Shown here: piece by piece, positions 34,024 through 44,944 of the stretch
Numbering within the stretch: the first letter of the stretch is position 1
How the letters are laid out: each line of letters starts with the position of its first letter
From: Acanthosepion esculentum
Taxonomy: Eukaryota; Mollusca; Cephalopoda; Sepiida; Sepiidae
Direction: 5' to 3'
Assembly (NCBI GenBank): GCA_964036315.1
Contig: OZ038517.1
Coordinates: 17,697,213 to 17,761,212, forward strand
Length of the DNA stretch: 64,000 bases
The notes under the pieces: model-generated
The model's input: the letters and a program-made list of their open reading frames with translations, nothing else
Database searches by the model: none
What the model was told of the DNA's origin: nothing
Program-made: the position numbers and the translations under genes

Positions 34024-34071
34024 CTTATTTAGATATATAAAATGGGGACAATTTACAAATAAGTTGCCCCC

Positions 34072-34140
<69 letters not shown>

Positions 34141-34145
34141 CTTAT
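33575..34145. repeat. TA arrays alternating with ~60-bp homologous blocks
   Basis: CA, TA and GA runs come first. Then blocks containing GTGAGTAAATTG and ATTTTATATATCTAAATAAG alternate with (TA)n at about 33735, 33845, 33945 and, inverted, 34020 and 34140. Direct and inverted copies make several potential large hairpins. Confidence 0.85.
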
Positions 34146-34349
34146 TTAGATATATAACATGGGGACAATTTACTCACCGCAGTTGGGTACCGTCTGTGAG
34201 AATAAGAGTTCCATTATGCAATTCACTCCAGCAGAATTTTTGGAAACGCCCTGATTTAGTGTATTGCTTGGCGTTCGCGTCGGAAGCTTCAATCACAGCG
34301 TTCAGGTGTCAATCTGAGGACAGTGCAATGGATTCGGAACGAGTTGGAT

Positions 34350-34700
34350 GAGATATCTCTTCAACATGATGGTGTTTGGAGTGTTCACTAGTAATCTTCT
34401 CACGGGGCTTCAGAATAATCACGGAGGCCTACATTAAGTGCCTTGAAGAGGTAGTGCTGCCCTGAATCAAGAGGGTGGCTGCTGGAAGACCCTTTGTCTG
34501 GCAACCGGTCTCTACACGATGCTACACAATCAGGAGAACCCTGTCATGGCTGTCAGACAATTTCTGCGACCACATCACCCCTCACACCTGTCCACCTAAC
34601 AGCGCCAGACTGAAACCTCCGATGTGGATTCTGAAGAAAAGTACAAGAAATATGATGCAAGCTTTCGACTTTCTGATGTCATCATCCTCTTAGGTTGAGA
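34350..34700 (+). pseudogene. Tc1/mariner-type transposase C-terminal fragment
   Basis: Traces in order: MMVFGVFTS (34367), a YIKCLEEVVLP-like segment (34425), AAGRPFVWQ (34477), SWLSDNFCDHITPH (34545). In the parent family the next motif holds the last catalytic residue; here it reads CPPNSARLK, so the site is lost. Also the QQDSAPCHT-type motif is destroyed. The 72-codon frame at 34475 is part of this relic. Confidence 0.6.
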
Positions 34701-34807
34701 CTATCGTGAGTTTTGTATAATTAATCAACACAAAATCTTGTTTAGTTTTAATAATATTTCACCCCAAGCAAGGCATTAAAGCTACTGAGACACAAGGGAT
34801 TACTATG

Positions 34808-35590
34808 TTTGTTTTTTTTTTTGTTTTTTTTTTTAAGCTTATCACCCCAAGCAAGGCTGGAAGCCACTAGCACGCAAGGGGTTACAGAAGGTTTGGAGGA
34901 AGAGCAGATAGGAGTGGTAAAGGAGAAGATGTAGAGAAAGATAGTGGACCGATCAAGGCAAGGGGGTTACAGAAGATTTGGAGCGAGAGCAGATAGGAAT
35001 GAAAGGTGAAAGGATGTGGAGAAGGGAAGTGGATAGATCAAGGCAACTGGAGATGTCGATTGACGTTACACTTAAATAGTTGGAGATTGTATTTGTCAGG
35101 GAAACAGGAATAAGGAAGGGAGTTCCACAGGCGAGATGTGCGAGACATGAAGCTATTGGAGTAGAAGAGACGTCTACATCTAACAGTTTCAACGTTGAAG
35201 GGGTGGGAACCGGATGCTAACCTCGTAGGACGTTTAAATTCATGAGGCCTAGGAACCAGCGAAAGCAGCTCCTCGGAGCAATTACCGTGAAAGTATTTGT
35301 AAAAAAGACAGACCGAGGCAACGTCGCGTCTGTGACAGAGCGACTGCAGACGAGATGACAGATCAGGGCCAATTACATTGCATATCCGTCTCTGGATCTT
35401 ATCAAGAACCCTGAGGCAAAGAGCAGGGGCTCCAGACCATATATGGCGGCAATACTCCATGCAAGGGCGAATGGTCGATTTATAGATTTGGAGGATCGAT
35501 TCCGGGGAGAAAAATTTCCTGGCTCGGCACAGGGAGCCAACTTTCCTTGCGGGATGTGCCCGAGAATTAGAAAACAGAAAAACGATAAAG
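34808..35590 (-). pseudogene. LINE RT C-terminal half with 3' end and poly(A)
   Basis: An open minus frame of 140 codons (35460-35038) reads MEYCRHIWSGAPALCLRVLD, then RRICNVIGPDLSSRLQSL, FYKYFHG, and ends NVNRHLQLP-stop. Upstream to 35590 a SNSRAHPARKVGSLCRAR-like segment continues it. The 3' UTR runs to a T-rich stretch at 34808-34833, the poly(A) tail on the minus strand. This is the best C-terminal copy of the family whose end forms the 125-bp satellite. Upstream RT and endonuclease domains are missing, as in 5' truncation. Confidence 0.75.
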
Positions 35591-35599
35591 GGCTAGAAC

Positions 35600-35930
35600 A
35601 AAAGAAGAAGAATCAGGAGGACAGTAGATAGCGATTGACATTGCATTTAAATTTTTGAGGATTAAATTAGTCTAGAAAGCATTGAGCCGAAAGGGAGTTC
35701 CACAAGCAAGACGTGCGAGAAAAGTAGCCGTTAACATAGAATCTACGGCTGCATCGAGCGAGCTCAAATTGACGAGATCTCGACGCCAGTCTAGTACTGT
35801 GCTTAAATTAAAAGGTAACATAGGTAACATGGCGAAGAGCTCATTCGACCAATGACCATGAAAGTATTTATAGAAAAGACATGGATGCATATATATTCGA
35901 CGTATGAGGCTCAAGCTGCAGAGTTCCTGG
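35600..35930 (-). pseudogene. Second truncated copy of the same LINE 3' end
   Basis: Minus strand encodes HPCLFYKYFHGHWSNELFAM and then LARLACGTPF-like sequence in another frame. The segment 35615-35715 is the closest outside match to the 125-bp satellite unit. Confidence 0.65.
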
Positions 35931-36189
35931 CAACCGACAGCCCAGACACCTGCACATATGATTTGATTCTAGTGGTGATGGATTTGTGCAGAACCAACGA
36001 CACTTTTTGAGGAGTCAAATGCAGCGTGTGCCACAAAGGTCCCCAAACGAACCTCCGCAGGATTTGAATTCAGAGTCGTCCTTCTCCTAGACAACTTGCC
36101 ATTCAAGGATATAGAGCCCAGCATCTCCTGCTATTTACCCAAAGCTGGAGGGAGAAGAGGATTCATAATTTTCCGAATGGTATTAGCAT

Positions 36190-36775
36190 GTGGGTTTCAC
36201 GCTATTTGCGATCGTCAGACAAAATGATTAATTTTTAAATTTTGTATTTATATATGGTTGCGTATATCGGTGTTTTTATGGAAGTGAGAGGAAAAATTGT
36301 CGTCGGAACGCCACTCATACTTACGCAAACATACATACACACACGTACACTCATCGACGTACGTAGACACACACACACACGCGCGCGCGCGCACTCTCAC
36401 TCACTGGAGTCACAGAAACAAACATATGTGAACAGTGTGGGACTGAACATATATGCGCATCCATGTGTCATTGTGTACATGCGTACGCATTTGGTTGCTG
36501 TATTCAATGTTGGATTGTGTAGCGAATACTTTTTTTGCCTGTTGCACTGTCTACGCGCAGACCGTTCGTCTACTTTGTTCGCTGAATAATGTTTTCTCGC
36601 ACGCACGTATATACGTATGATGGGGTCTGTGTAAGACTATGATAGGTAAAAAGTACTAATATTTTTAACTTTTTAAGGCTGTTTTGTTATTATTTTAAAG
36701 CCGATATGCGCAACCATATATAAATCCCCAAATTAATCAGTTTGTCTGACGATCGCAAATAGCGTGAAACCCAGA
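36190..36775. mobile_element. Foldback element with ~76-bp inverted arms
   Basis: GGGTTTCACGCTATTTGCGA at 36192 is inverted at 36754-36773. Arms extend inward to CGTATATCGG (36261-36270) and CCGATATGCG (36701-36710). Both arms contain a hammerhead-like CTGACGA...GAAAC core (minus strand 36195-36218, plus strand 36746-36769). The interior has CA and CG runs. Confidence 0.7.
36746..36770 (+). ncRNA. Hammerhead-like core in foldback arm
   Basis: CTGACGA, then T, stem II CGC-AAATA-GCG, T, GAAAC. Compared with the copy at 60984 (TGC...GCA) the first stem pair changes from U-A to C-G on both sides, a compensatory difference. Stem III and the cleavage base are not evident downstream. Confidence 0.45.
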
Positions 36776-36808
36776 ATCACAAACTCACATCAATCCAACT
36801 AAATATGT

Positions 36809-36810
<2 letters not shown>

Positions 36811-36880
<70 letters not shown>

Positions 36881-36934
36881 CTCTGTTATATAACATCGGG
36901 CGCTGTTTCAATAGCACCAGCACTTTATGTGCAA

Positions 36935-36978
<44 letters not shown>
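36811..36978. repeat. Two (TA)n arrays
   Basis: Pure TA at 36811-36881 and 36938-36978, separated by a 56-bp non-repeat segment. Confidence 0.93.
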
Positions 36979-36981
<3 letters not shown>

Positions 36982-36989
36982 AAGTATAG

Positions 36990-37200
36990 AATTGGTGTAT
37001 ACGAAATAAATTCCAATAACCAACAAATACTATTCTTAAAAGAGTGCTCAATACAGAGTAGAGCAAATATAATTATTTATTCGAAAATTATAACATAAAT
37101 ATGTTATAAAATCACTACAAAAGTAGCCATTTTGTTTCAACACTTCTGGTGTCTTATCAAGTGATGGTGTTGAATGCATAACAGTTTTCGTTCTAATTTT
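36990..37200 (-). repeat. Dispersed repeat with hammerhead-like fold, copy 1
   Basis: Matches 55749-55870: AACATAAATATGTTATAAAA and GTAGCCATTTTGTTTCAACA are shared. Minus strand 37133-37163 reads TTGATAAGACAC-CAGAA-GTGTTGAAAC, a hammerhead-like order with a decayed CUGANGA. Confidence 0.55.
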
Positions 37201-37629
37201 CGAATAAATTATTATATATACATACATACTTAGTTAAGCAAGTTAGTAAATCGGTTTATATAAGTGTGATGACTTTTATAAGGACCAGTATTCATATTTA
37301 TGACTGTTATTGCAATATTCTGTTAAAATTATTAACCTCAGATAATTAACTGCAGATATTGTATATCTATTTTTATCAACGGATATTATATTGCCGTAGA
37401 ACTTGCCATGAGCTCATTCAATGATTAACTGAAGAATAGTTAGAAAAGCCGTGAAATTTTCACATTACCAGAGATAGTACTCGAAAACACAGTGAGGACA
37501 GACCCCGAATTTTCGCATTTCTCTTTCTTTTCTTTTGCCTATACACACAAATGCATACCAGAAGAAAGGTGAAGAGACAGAGACTGGTTATTTCATCATG
37601 TTTATATACGTACAAGATTTACTTAAACT
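37201..37629. other. Unassigned AT-rich sequence
   Basis: No coding or repeat structure that I can support. Confidence 0.35.
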
Positions 37630-38205
37630 CCAGCATATAATGCAATGCTGCTTGTGTGACATTCCTGGATGAGATATTCTTCTTCTATATGGTATATCCC
37701 TTCAAGGTGTGAGCGAACATGCCTCTCCACATCTTTCTATCTTTGGAGACTCTGTTTCCCCCTTGGCTTCAGTATGCGGTGTGAGTTTTAGTTTCTCCAA
37801 TCCCCCTTTCCTCATTATGTGTTCTAGAAATTTTAACTGATTATAAGCTGCTCACATGTCCAGTCCATGTCATTCTCAGCATCTACCTGCCATCTTGCTT
37901 TCAATATATTTTGTGAGTGCCAGATTCTCTAACCCTTCTTTCCTCATTGTGTCCAAGGATTTTCAAATTAAATTTCTGATGCTAAATATGTCACATTTTT
38001 TTCGAATTTTCTTAAAAGTTCTTCATTGGTCACATGTTCACTGTTTGGTATTCTCAGCATCCTTCTGTAGAACCACACTTTTTATATAACATAACAGTTC
38101 ACCACTTTTCATGGTTTCGAATGTGATTTTCTTGTTTCTTAATACATAATTGAGCTTCGAGAAGGCACCATTTTCTCTACGTTCTTCTTTTTCTGTGCTA
38201 CGGCA
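37630..38205 (-). pseudogene. LINE C-terminal fragment
   Basis: Minus strand traces: TNEELLRK-like (about 38020), TMRKEGLENLALTKYIES (about 37955-37900), HIMRKGGLEKLKLTPHTEAK (about 37825-37765). The MRK(E/G)GLE(N/K)L motif is the same module that is tandemly repeated at 63.4 kb. Here it occurs twice. Confidence 0.6.
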
Positions 38206-38211
38206 CTTCAT

Positions 38212-38278
<67 letters not shown>

Positions 38279-38289
38279 GAAAATACTGT

Positions 38290-38336
<47 letters not shown>

Positions 38337-38347
38337 GAAAATACTGT

Positions 38348-38394
<47 letters not shown>

Positions 38395-38405
38395 GAAAAT
38401 ACTGT

Positions 38406-38468
<63 letters not shown>

Positions 38469-38469
38469 C

Positions 38470-38514
<45 letters not shown>

Positions 38515-38714
38515 TTTACTTGAACTCCGTTTTATCTCGGAAATATGGGATGATGCATGAATAATGCAATACTGAGGATTTAAATGATAACTCGGAAGCT
38601 CCGAACAGACTGAGATAGATAGATAGAAAGATAGATATGAACAAAGAAAGAGATAGATAGATAGATAGGTATGAACAGAGAAAGTGATAGATAGATATAT
38701 ATGAACAAAGAAAG

Positions 38715-38774
<60 letters not shown>

Positions 38775-38785
38775 GAAAATACTGT

Positions 38786-38840
<55 letters not shown>

Positions 38841-38851
38841 GAAAATACTGT

Positions 38852-38893
<42 letters not shown>

Positions 38894-38900
38894 AATACTG

Positions 38901-38956
<56 letters not shown>

Positions 38957-38974
38957 CGATTTGAACAGACCTAC

Positions 38975-39009
<35 letters not shown>

Positions 39010-39019
39010 TGAACAGGCT

Positions 39020-39053
<34 letters not shown>

Positions 39054-39108
39054 TATAGATAGATAGATAGATAGATAGAAATACTTAGATAGATTTGAAC
39101 AGACCTAC

Positions 39109-39175
<67 letters not shown>

Positions 39176-39185
39176 TGAACAGGCT

Positions 39186-39242
<57 letters not shown>
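38206..39242. repeat. Large (GATA)n array with spacers
   Basis: About 1 kb of GATA blocks broken by TGAAAATACTGT, TATGAACAAAGAAAGA, TTTGAACAGACCTACA and TATGAACAGGCTAA. One unique island (about 38515-38610) lies inside. LINE fragments on both sides suggest that the array expanded within or next to LINE sequence. Confidence 0.95.
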
Positions 39243-39243
<1 letters not shown>

Positions 39244-39245
39244 TC

Positions 39246-39570
39246 TTTCCACAACTTTCAGTCATTTGTAGCCCTTACCAGTGTTTGTCTTTTTACTATA
39301 CCTTTCTACACTTTCTACGCCCTGTCCTGCCAGCCATTTCCGCAAATTCGATAGGTTACTCACAGTTTCCGGTTGTCTCGCTTGTTAATCAATATGCTCC
39401 GTAAGTGTTAGATTCTCCAAGCCCTCTTTCCTCATTGTGTCCGCAGACTCGTTACTCGTAGCTCACTCAGTGTTTCCCTCTAACATCCTGTTAATTAACG
39501 TTCTTGTTCATCTTTCAGGAAATGTCCAGCATTGAGTGCCATCTAGGAGAATTTATATTACATAAGATTT
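39246..39570 (-). pseudogene. LINE C-terminal fragment
   Basis: Minus strand: MRKEGLENLTLTEHI-like traces (about 39435-39390), then ETVSNLSNLRKWLAGQ (about 39370-39320) and VESVERYSKK. It continues the type of LINE seen at 37630-38205 on the other side of the GATA array. Confidence 0.55.
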
Positions 39571-39990
39571 CAGAAAGCTTTTCTTTGTTTTTAACGAAAT
39601 TTTCTTGTTTCTTTATCATTTGCTTAGTTTGTTAGAGACATCTTTCATTACGAATACAAACCTGCTATAAGGTGACAGGATCTAAATGGAGAGTTCTTTA
39701 TAAAAAGTAATCCGTCCCGAATAGACCCCATAACTAGATTCTCATGATTTGTTCAAAGATTTCCTAAAAAAAAAGTCACCCTTGGGGCATCGAATACAAC
39801 TTGTATTTGTAGACTTGCCAGTCATTATCTTGCCAAAGATTCTTGGCGATAATAATTTGCTTTTAAGTCAGATATGGCTGTTCCAACGGCTTTTGCACGG
39901 AGTAAAAAAAAATCTAATCTATATTTTAACAAATAGAAATACATAGTTTTAATATTTGTTTTTTAACGCCAAAAGAAAGAAAAAGTTAAG
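39571..39990. other. Unassigned sequence between LINE trace and GATA array
   Basis: No recognisable element. The 65-codon frame at 39749 has no known family. Confidence 0.35.
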
Positions 39991-39991
39991 C

Positions 39992-40057
<66 letters not shown>

Positions 40058-40065
40058 AAAGACTG

Positions 40066-40107
<42 letters not shown>

Positions 40108-40114
40108 AAAGACT

Positions 40115-40195
<81 letters not shown>

Positions 40196-40247
40196 AAAGA
40201 CTGAGGTAGATAAAAAGATTGAGATAGATAGATATGAATGAACTAAT

Positions 40248-40287
<40 letters not shown>

Positions 40288-40333
40288 AAAGACTGATATA
40301 GATAGATAGATAGATAGATAGATAAAAAGACTG

Positions 40334-40383
<50 letters not shown>

Positions 40384-40435
40384 AAAGACTGAGGTAGATA
40401 AAAAGATTGAGATAGATAGATATGAATGAACTAAT

Positions 40436-40471
<36 letters not shown>

Positions 40472-40481
40472 AAAGACTGAT

Positions 40482-40529
<48 letters not shown>

Positions 40530-40617
40530 AAAGACTGAGGTAGATAAAAAGATTGAGATAGATAGATATGAATGAACTAATATAGATAGATAGATAGATA
40601 GATAGATAAAAAGACTG

Positions 40618-40655
<38 letters not shown>

Positions 40656-40772
40656 AAAGACTGAGATAGATAAAAGATTGAGATAGATAGATAGATAAAA
40701 AGACTGAGATAGATAAAAAGATTGAGATAGATAGATAGATAAATAAAAAAACTGAGATAGATAAAAAGATTG

Positions 40773-40813
<41 letters not shown>

Positions 40814-40857
40814 TGAATGAACTAATATAGATAGATAGATAGATAGATGGATAGATT
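39991..40857. repeat. (GATA)n array with AAAAAGACTGA spacer
   Basis: GATA blocks alternate with AAAAAGACTGAGATA and with TATGAATGAACTAATATA. The pair recurs in the order spacer A, AAAAAGATTGA, spacer B several times, which gives a higher-order unit of roughly 100-150 bp. Confidence 0.95.
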
Positions 40858-40916
40858 TTTTCTTTTATTTTCTATATTTTCAGCTTCTTTTTCTCTCTTT
40901 CTCTCTCTATTTGTCT

Positions 40917-40954
40917 ATGTATCTATCTATCTATCCATCTATTTCAATCTGAAC

Positions 40955-41005
<51 letters not shown>
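40917..41005. repeat. (CTAT)n array in opposite orientation
   Basis: CTAT blocks broken by TTCAATCTGAACATT. Together with the GATA array that ends at 40857 it forms a large inverted repeat around a ~60-bp T-rich centre. Confidence 0.93.
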
Positions 41006-41006
<1 letters not shown>

Positions 41007-41572
41007 ACACTGTCCTCCATAGAGAGACCGATGTGAGAATCTTGCATAATGACTGATCTCTTTTCATTCTGTACGTTTATTGCTCACACCACCGTTTAGA
41101 TACTTCGATTCGTATTCCCTTGCTATCGTATGAATATCGTCTTTAAATTACAATGGCTTAAAGAAAGAGAATAAAAATTATAAAAAAAAAAAAATTCAGG
41201 CCTTAGTTCTGTTTGCGAAATCTCAGCTTAATCGATACAAATGGCGACTTCATTGTTCATTAATACATGATGAGATTTCGCATTTGAACCGGATTATTTG
41301 TATTTATATTTTAGTTCAGGTAAAAAGACTTCTCGTTATTTCCAGAGCCTCAAGTAACACGCGTTAATGGATGCGCCTCAACAGATATCATACTGATATC
41401 ATTCTCGTCTGATACGAGAACTGTTTGTCTGATGTTTTTTTAAGCAGAGGCTGTTGAAGTCTAAATACGCATGCACAGCATGTTCTATTTATTTATATCT
41501 ATTCTCCCCCTCTCTCTATTTTTTCTCCTCTTTTTTTTTCTCTTTTTGCCCTTTTCATTTTTTCTTTTTCAA

Positions 41573-41945
41573 GATAAACTAAAAAAGGAAGCTTAAAGAT
41601 TTTTAAACTTTAAAGAAACAGGAACGAAGAGGACAGAAGGTTAGAAGCTGAGAGAGCTCAATGTATTTACTACAGAGCATATATAAATAAATTACACATA
41701 ATGAAACTCAAAAATACCCTATCTGTATGGCTATTTCGCCCCGCAATAAATTAATCTTCTGAGGTTTATCAACACCAACAGGTTTGAAGATAAAATAAAA
41801 AGGAACTTTAAAGATTTTTTTTAACTTTAAAGAAAGAGGAAGGAAGAGGAAGACGACAAAGTAAGAGAAAAAAATTACTTAAAAAGCTCAGAAGATTAAT
41901 TTCTTGCGGGGTGAAATAGCCATACAGATAGGGTATTTTTGAAAA
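41573..41945. repeat. Nested direct and inverted repeats
   Basis: ACCCTATCTGTATGGCTATT (41717) is inverted at 41918-41938; arms are about 58 bp with two or three differences. A direct repeat of about 65 bp, with TTTAAACTTTAAAGAAA and TTTAACTTTAAAGAAAGA, lies at 41573 and 41788. It looks like a small foldback unit that was partly duplicated. Confidence 0.65.
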
Positions 41946-42859
41946 AAAATTCCATGTTTCAAAACTGAAACTAAATTTATAAATTTAATTATAAAAATTA
42001 AACTTAAAATCTATAGTCTCGTTCCATTGTCAAGCGATGATAGGAATAAACTTTCAAAGAAATTTACTTAATTTATAAATGCAAACAATATTGATATTAT
42101 GAGTTGTTAATGTTAAAGAAAATCTATTTTAATTTAGGGATGGCTGGGTTTTAATTTCCCTAGACAACTTATGTATCCAGTATATGTTACTTACAAAGTC
42201 AGGTTAAGTTTAGGTGGGGCGAAGGTGTCTACTAACAAACTTATACTCCCATTCTTCAGTGAGTTGCCTGGGTTTCCAATAATAAAAATTTTAGGCATTT
42301 TCATTCATCCGCTTAATTCATATTTTTATACACAAAGACTTTCTAAAAGGGTCATTTAAATATATCCAAGACATATTATTAATACTTAAATTTTTAATTA
42401 ATTAAATTTTATTCTAATGGATTTAAAGTACCATTCGACCTACTAATAACTAATATACTTTAGGGTATTACTACAAATAAATATATTAGAATTTAATTAC
42501 TAATTAAACATCAAATATAAATATGTATGTTTCATCTGTTCTTTATTATGTTATTTTTCAAAATTAATTATGACTTAAGGAAAATATTTGACAGTGCCTA
42601 CAAAAAATAGCTATTTCATTTCTTTGATTCAGTAAATTTTCATAAACTTAATAAAGTATACTTTTTTATGTCTGCACAAAGGACATTGATTCAGTGATTC
42701 AGGGATTTACTGATTCAGTACGGCATTTATTATTAAGAGGACAGTTTGGGGGATTTCTACAGTTACATAATTTTCCTTCATCTTCATTCCTTTTTATTTT
42801 AAGATATTTTTTTTATTTTGGTATAAGTGTTTGTTTGAGATATTAGAATTATGTTTCTA
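41946..42859. other. AT-rich sequence, possibly the 3' side of the Penelope-like copy
   Basis: Very AT-rich. Because the Penelope-like RT at 42860-43870 is on the minus strand, a GIY-YIG domain would be expected here, but I could not find one. No other feature is supported. Confidence 0.35.
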
Positions 42860-43870
42860 ATAAGCATTTCTAAGTTTTCAGTACAACTGTAACTTAATGT
42901 TAGGGTATTTTATTAAAAATTGTTTGAGTTTATTTTCTCTAGGGAAATTTTTATCGATTAATGCAAGCAATTTTTGTCCTGACTTATTTCTTACCATTTC
43001 CTTGTATGGAGGTGTATACCAAAATATTTTTTATTTCCATTTTTTCTATGGTGCCCATTTTCATTTTTATATAATTGATTTTTGGGTATTTATAGCCACT
43101 ATTCTTTAGAGATTTATTATAGAAATTTCTATGTTCATAGAATATTTTCTTATTTGATGAATTTGTACTTATTCTCTTTTCGATATATAAAGGTGTATGC
43201 TTAATTATAGATGGAGGATGATTTAGGGTGTATATACAGAGGATTAATATTGGGCATTTTGTAAGTTAGGTATATATTATTCATTAAATTTAGTGTCATA
43301 TCAAGGAAGTTAACTTTTTTCAATTTAGTATTTACAGTAATTTTGAAGTTTAGGCATTTAAATTCTCTGTGTAATAATTTTCTAATTTGATCAATTTTAA
43401 GTTCCTAGAATTCCTTACAAGCATAAGGCCATCATCTCTGTACAACCCAATATCATTTATACTAATTTCACGATATGCAGTAAGATTATATAATATAAAA
43501 AGTTCAATGAGGTCAGAGGACTCTGCAGAGTCAGATGAACCCATTGTGATGTCAAAGTGTTCATTAATGTTTTTAAATCCATTGCTCGTCATTATGAATG
43601 AGTATTGATTTTTTCGCATTCATAAATGTTTCTTTTAAAATATATGTTTTTTCATAAACGTTCTATGTTTTTCTCTACATCTGTTATGTCTGAGTATTTG
43701 GCAGCAAAATCCATTTATAAATTTAGTTTCAGTTTTGAATCATGGAAATTTTCTGTGTCGCGATGGAATCATATTTTTAAAAAGAAAATAGTTATAATAT
43801 TTTGCTCCACTGTTTTGACTCAAGCACTGACTTTTTTTAAAATAAAAATAACTGCTAAGAACACAGGATT
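42860..43870 (-). pseudogene. Penelope-like reverse transcriptase, decayed
   Basis: An 89-codon minus frame (43619-43350) reads HFDITMGSSDSAESSDLIEL, then NDIGLYRDDGLMLVRNS. YRDDG is the RT catalytic box in the form typical of Penelope-like elements. Downstream (to 42860) traces such as HPKSSSIIN, SLKNSGYK and LSYSCTENLEMLI follow the usual order of that protein's thumb and linker. Stops and shifts are frequent. The element is a retroelement that encodes RT and, normally, a C-terminal GIY-YIG nuclease. Confidence 0.75.
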
Positions 43871-43898
43871 ATAAATCTTACTGTTCTTATTTTTTTTA

Positions 43899-43951
<53 letters not shown>

Positions 43952-44041
43952 GGATAAAACAACTGAAAAGTTGCAAATTAAAAGAAAAAAATTGGGGGGT
44001 TTTTGTGAAAGTATTTATTTATATGTTTTTATATATTTGAT
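43871..44041. repeat. (TA)n array and AT-rich flank
   Basis: Pure TA at 43902-43946 separates two Penelope-like fragments. Confidence 0.85.
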
Positions 44042-44072
44042 ATTTCAGACCACCTCGGTCCTTCCTCAGAAA
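44042..44072 (-). ncRNA. Hammerhead-like fold 3' of a Penelope-like ORF
   Basis: Minus strand: CTGAGGA, one extra A, stem II GGACC-GAGGT-GGTCT, GAAA, TATC. All hammerhead core bases are present. It lies about 170 bp after the stop of the GIY-YIG frame on the same strand. That position agrees with hammerheads reported at the ends of Penelope-like elements. No clear stem III is visible. Confidence 0.5.
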
Positions 44073-44241
44073 TGAATTGGATAACTGTATTTGGGAGTTT
44101 GTTTACAAACAGCGTCCGTCGCGAGACGCGGACGTCACGTGATGTGGAATGCAACGGTGTTTGAATTTTTTAACGTAAATCTAACGATAGTATTTTAGAT
44201 GTTGTTTAAAAAGGTTTTTTAACTATATCTAAAGAAATTTT

Positions 44242-44847
44242 TTAAATGTTGAAATATTTATACAGATTTAAAATACCCAAGTCTTTGTTTAACCCTAGTT
44301 TATATGTGTCTAATTTTAAAATCCAGTATTTCTCTTTTTTTCTTCGTGTGTATGTTGAACTAAAACCTGAGTCTATCAATAAACATTTACAGTTGTCTAA
44401 TGAGTGTCTTGATTGATTAAAGTGTTCAGCTATGGGGGAATAAGGATTGTTTTGACGTATGGATAGTTTGTGGTTGTTGAAACGAAATCTAAGATTAGTC
44501 CCAGAGTCGCCAATATATCCACTTTTAGGACATATTGTGCAGAATAAGTAGTAAATTATATTATGGCTGTCACAAGTGAGGCGAGGTGGATGTATTTTGA
44601 TTTTGGAGTTGGGTACAGAAAATACACTATCGGTTATTAGTTGTTTGCAAACTAGACAACGAGTTTTATTATATTTATAATTTCCTGTTTGGTTTGTATT
44701 ATTTAGATATTTGGTAGAAGTGAGGATAGCTGATAGGTTATATATAAATATAAAAGTGAACATAGAAGTCAATATAAAACTTGATCCAGCTTCTAATAGC
44801 TCCAGTTGGGGCGGCTTGGTGATAGTAGTCGTGGCTCCCGGGGACAC
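44242..44847 (-). CDS. Penelope-like protein fragment with GIY-YIG nuclease
   Basis: An uninterrupted minus frame of 201 codons. Residues about 60-75 hold a CLVCKQL zinc-knuckle-like CxxC. Residues 95-135 read IIYYLFCTICPKSGYIGDSG, then LRFRFNNHK, the GIY-YIG nuclease core (IYY...GYIG...R...NNHK). About 25 residues later come HFNQSRHS and an EKYWI segment with the conserved Glu. This corresponds to the C-terminal third of a Penelope-like protein; the RT is absent upstream. The frame has no stops, so this copy is young or the domain is conserved. The first 30 residues overlap a dispersed repeat ([15 protein letters not shown]) also found at 7.1 kb. The start ATG is therefore uncertain. Confidence 0.7.
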   Translation of the reverse strand: MSPGATTTITKPPQLELLEAGSSFILTSMFTFIFIYNLSAILTSTKYLNNTNQTGNYKYNKTRCLVCKQLITDSVFSVPNSKIKIHPPRLTCDSHNIIYYLFCTICPKSGYIGDSGTNLRFRFNNHKLSIRQNNPYSPIAEHFNQSRHSLDNCKCLLIDSGFSSTYTRRKKEKYWILKLDTYKLGLNKDLGILNLYKYFNI

Positions 44848-44944
44848 ACTCCTATGGTTACAGAGAATCTCAGTTGGGTTCCGCCACGGAATAATGTGAG
44901 TGAGCGGCGCTATATCGAGTCTGATTTGCTACCTCTTCGTCACC

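Noticed and set aside
38516..39265. 249-codon minus frame of IYLS repeats
   Set aside because: A translation of (GATA)n. The period of four keeps all phases open.
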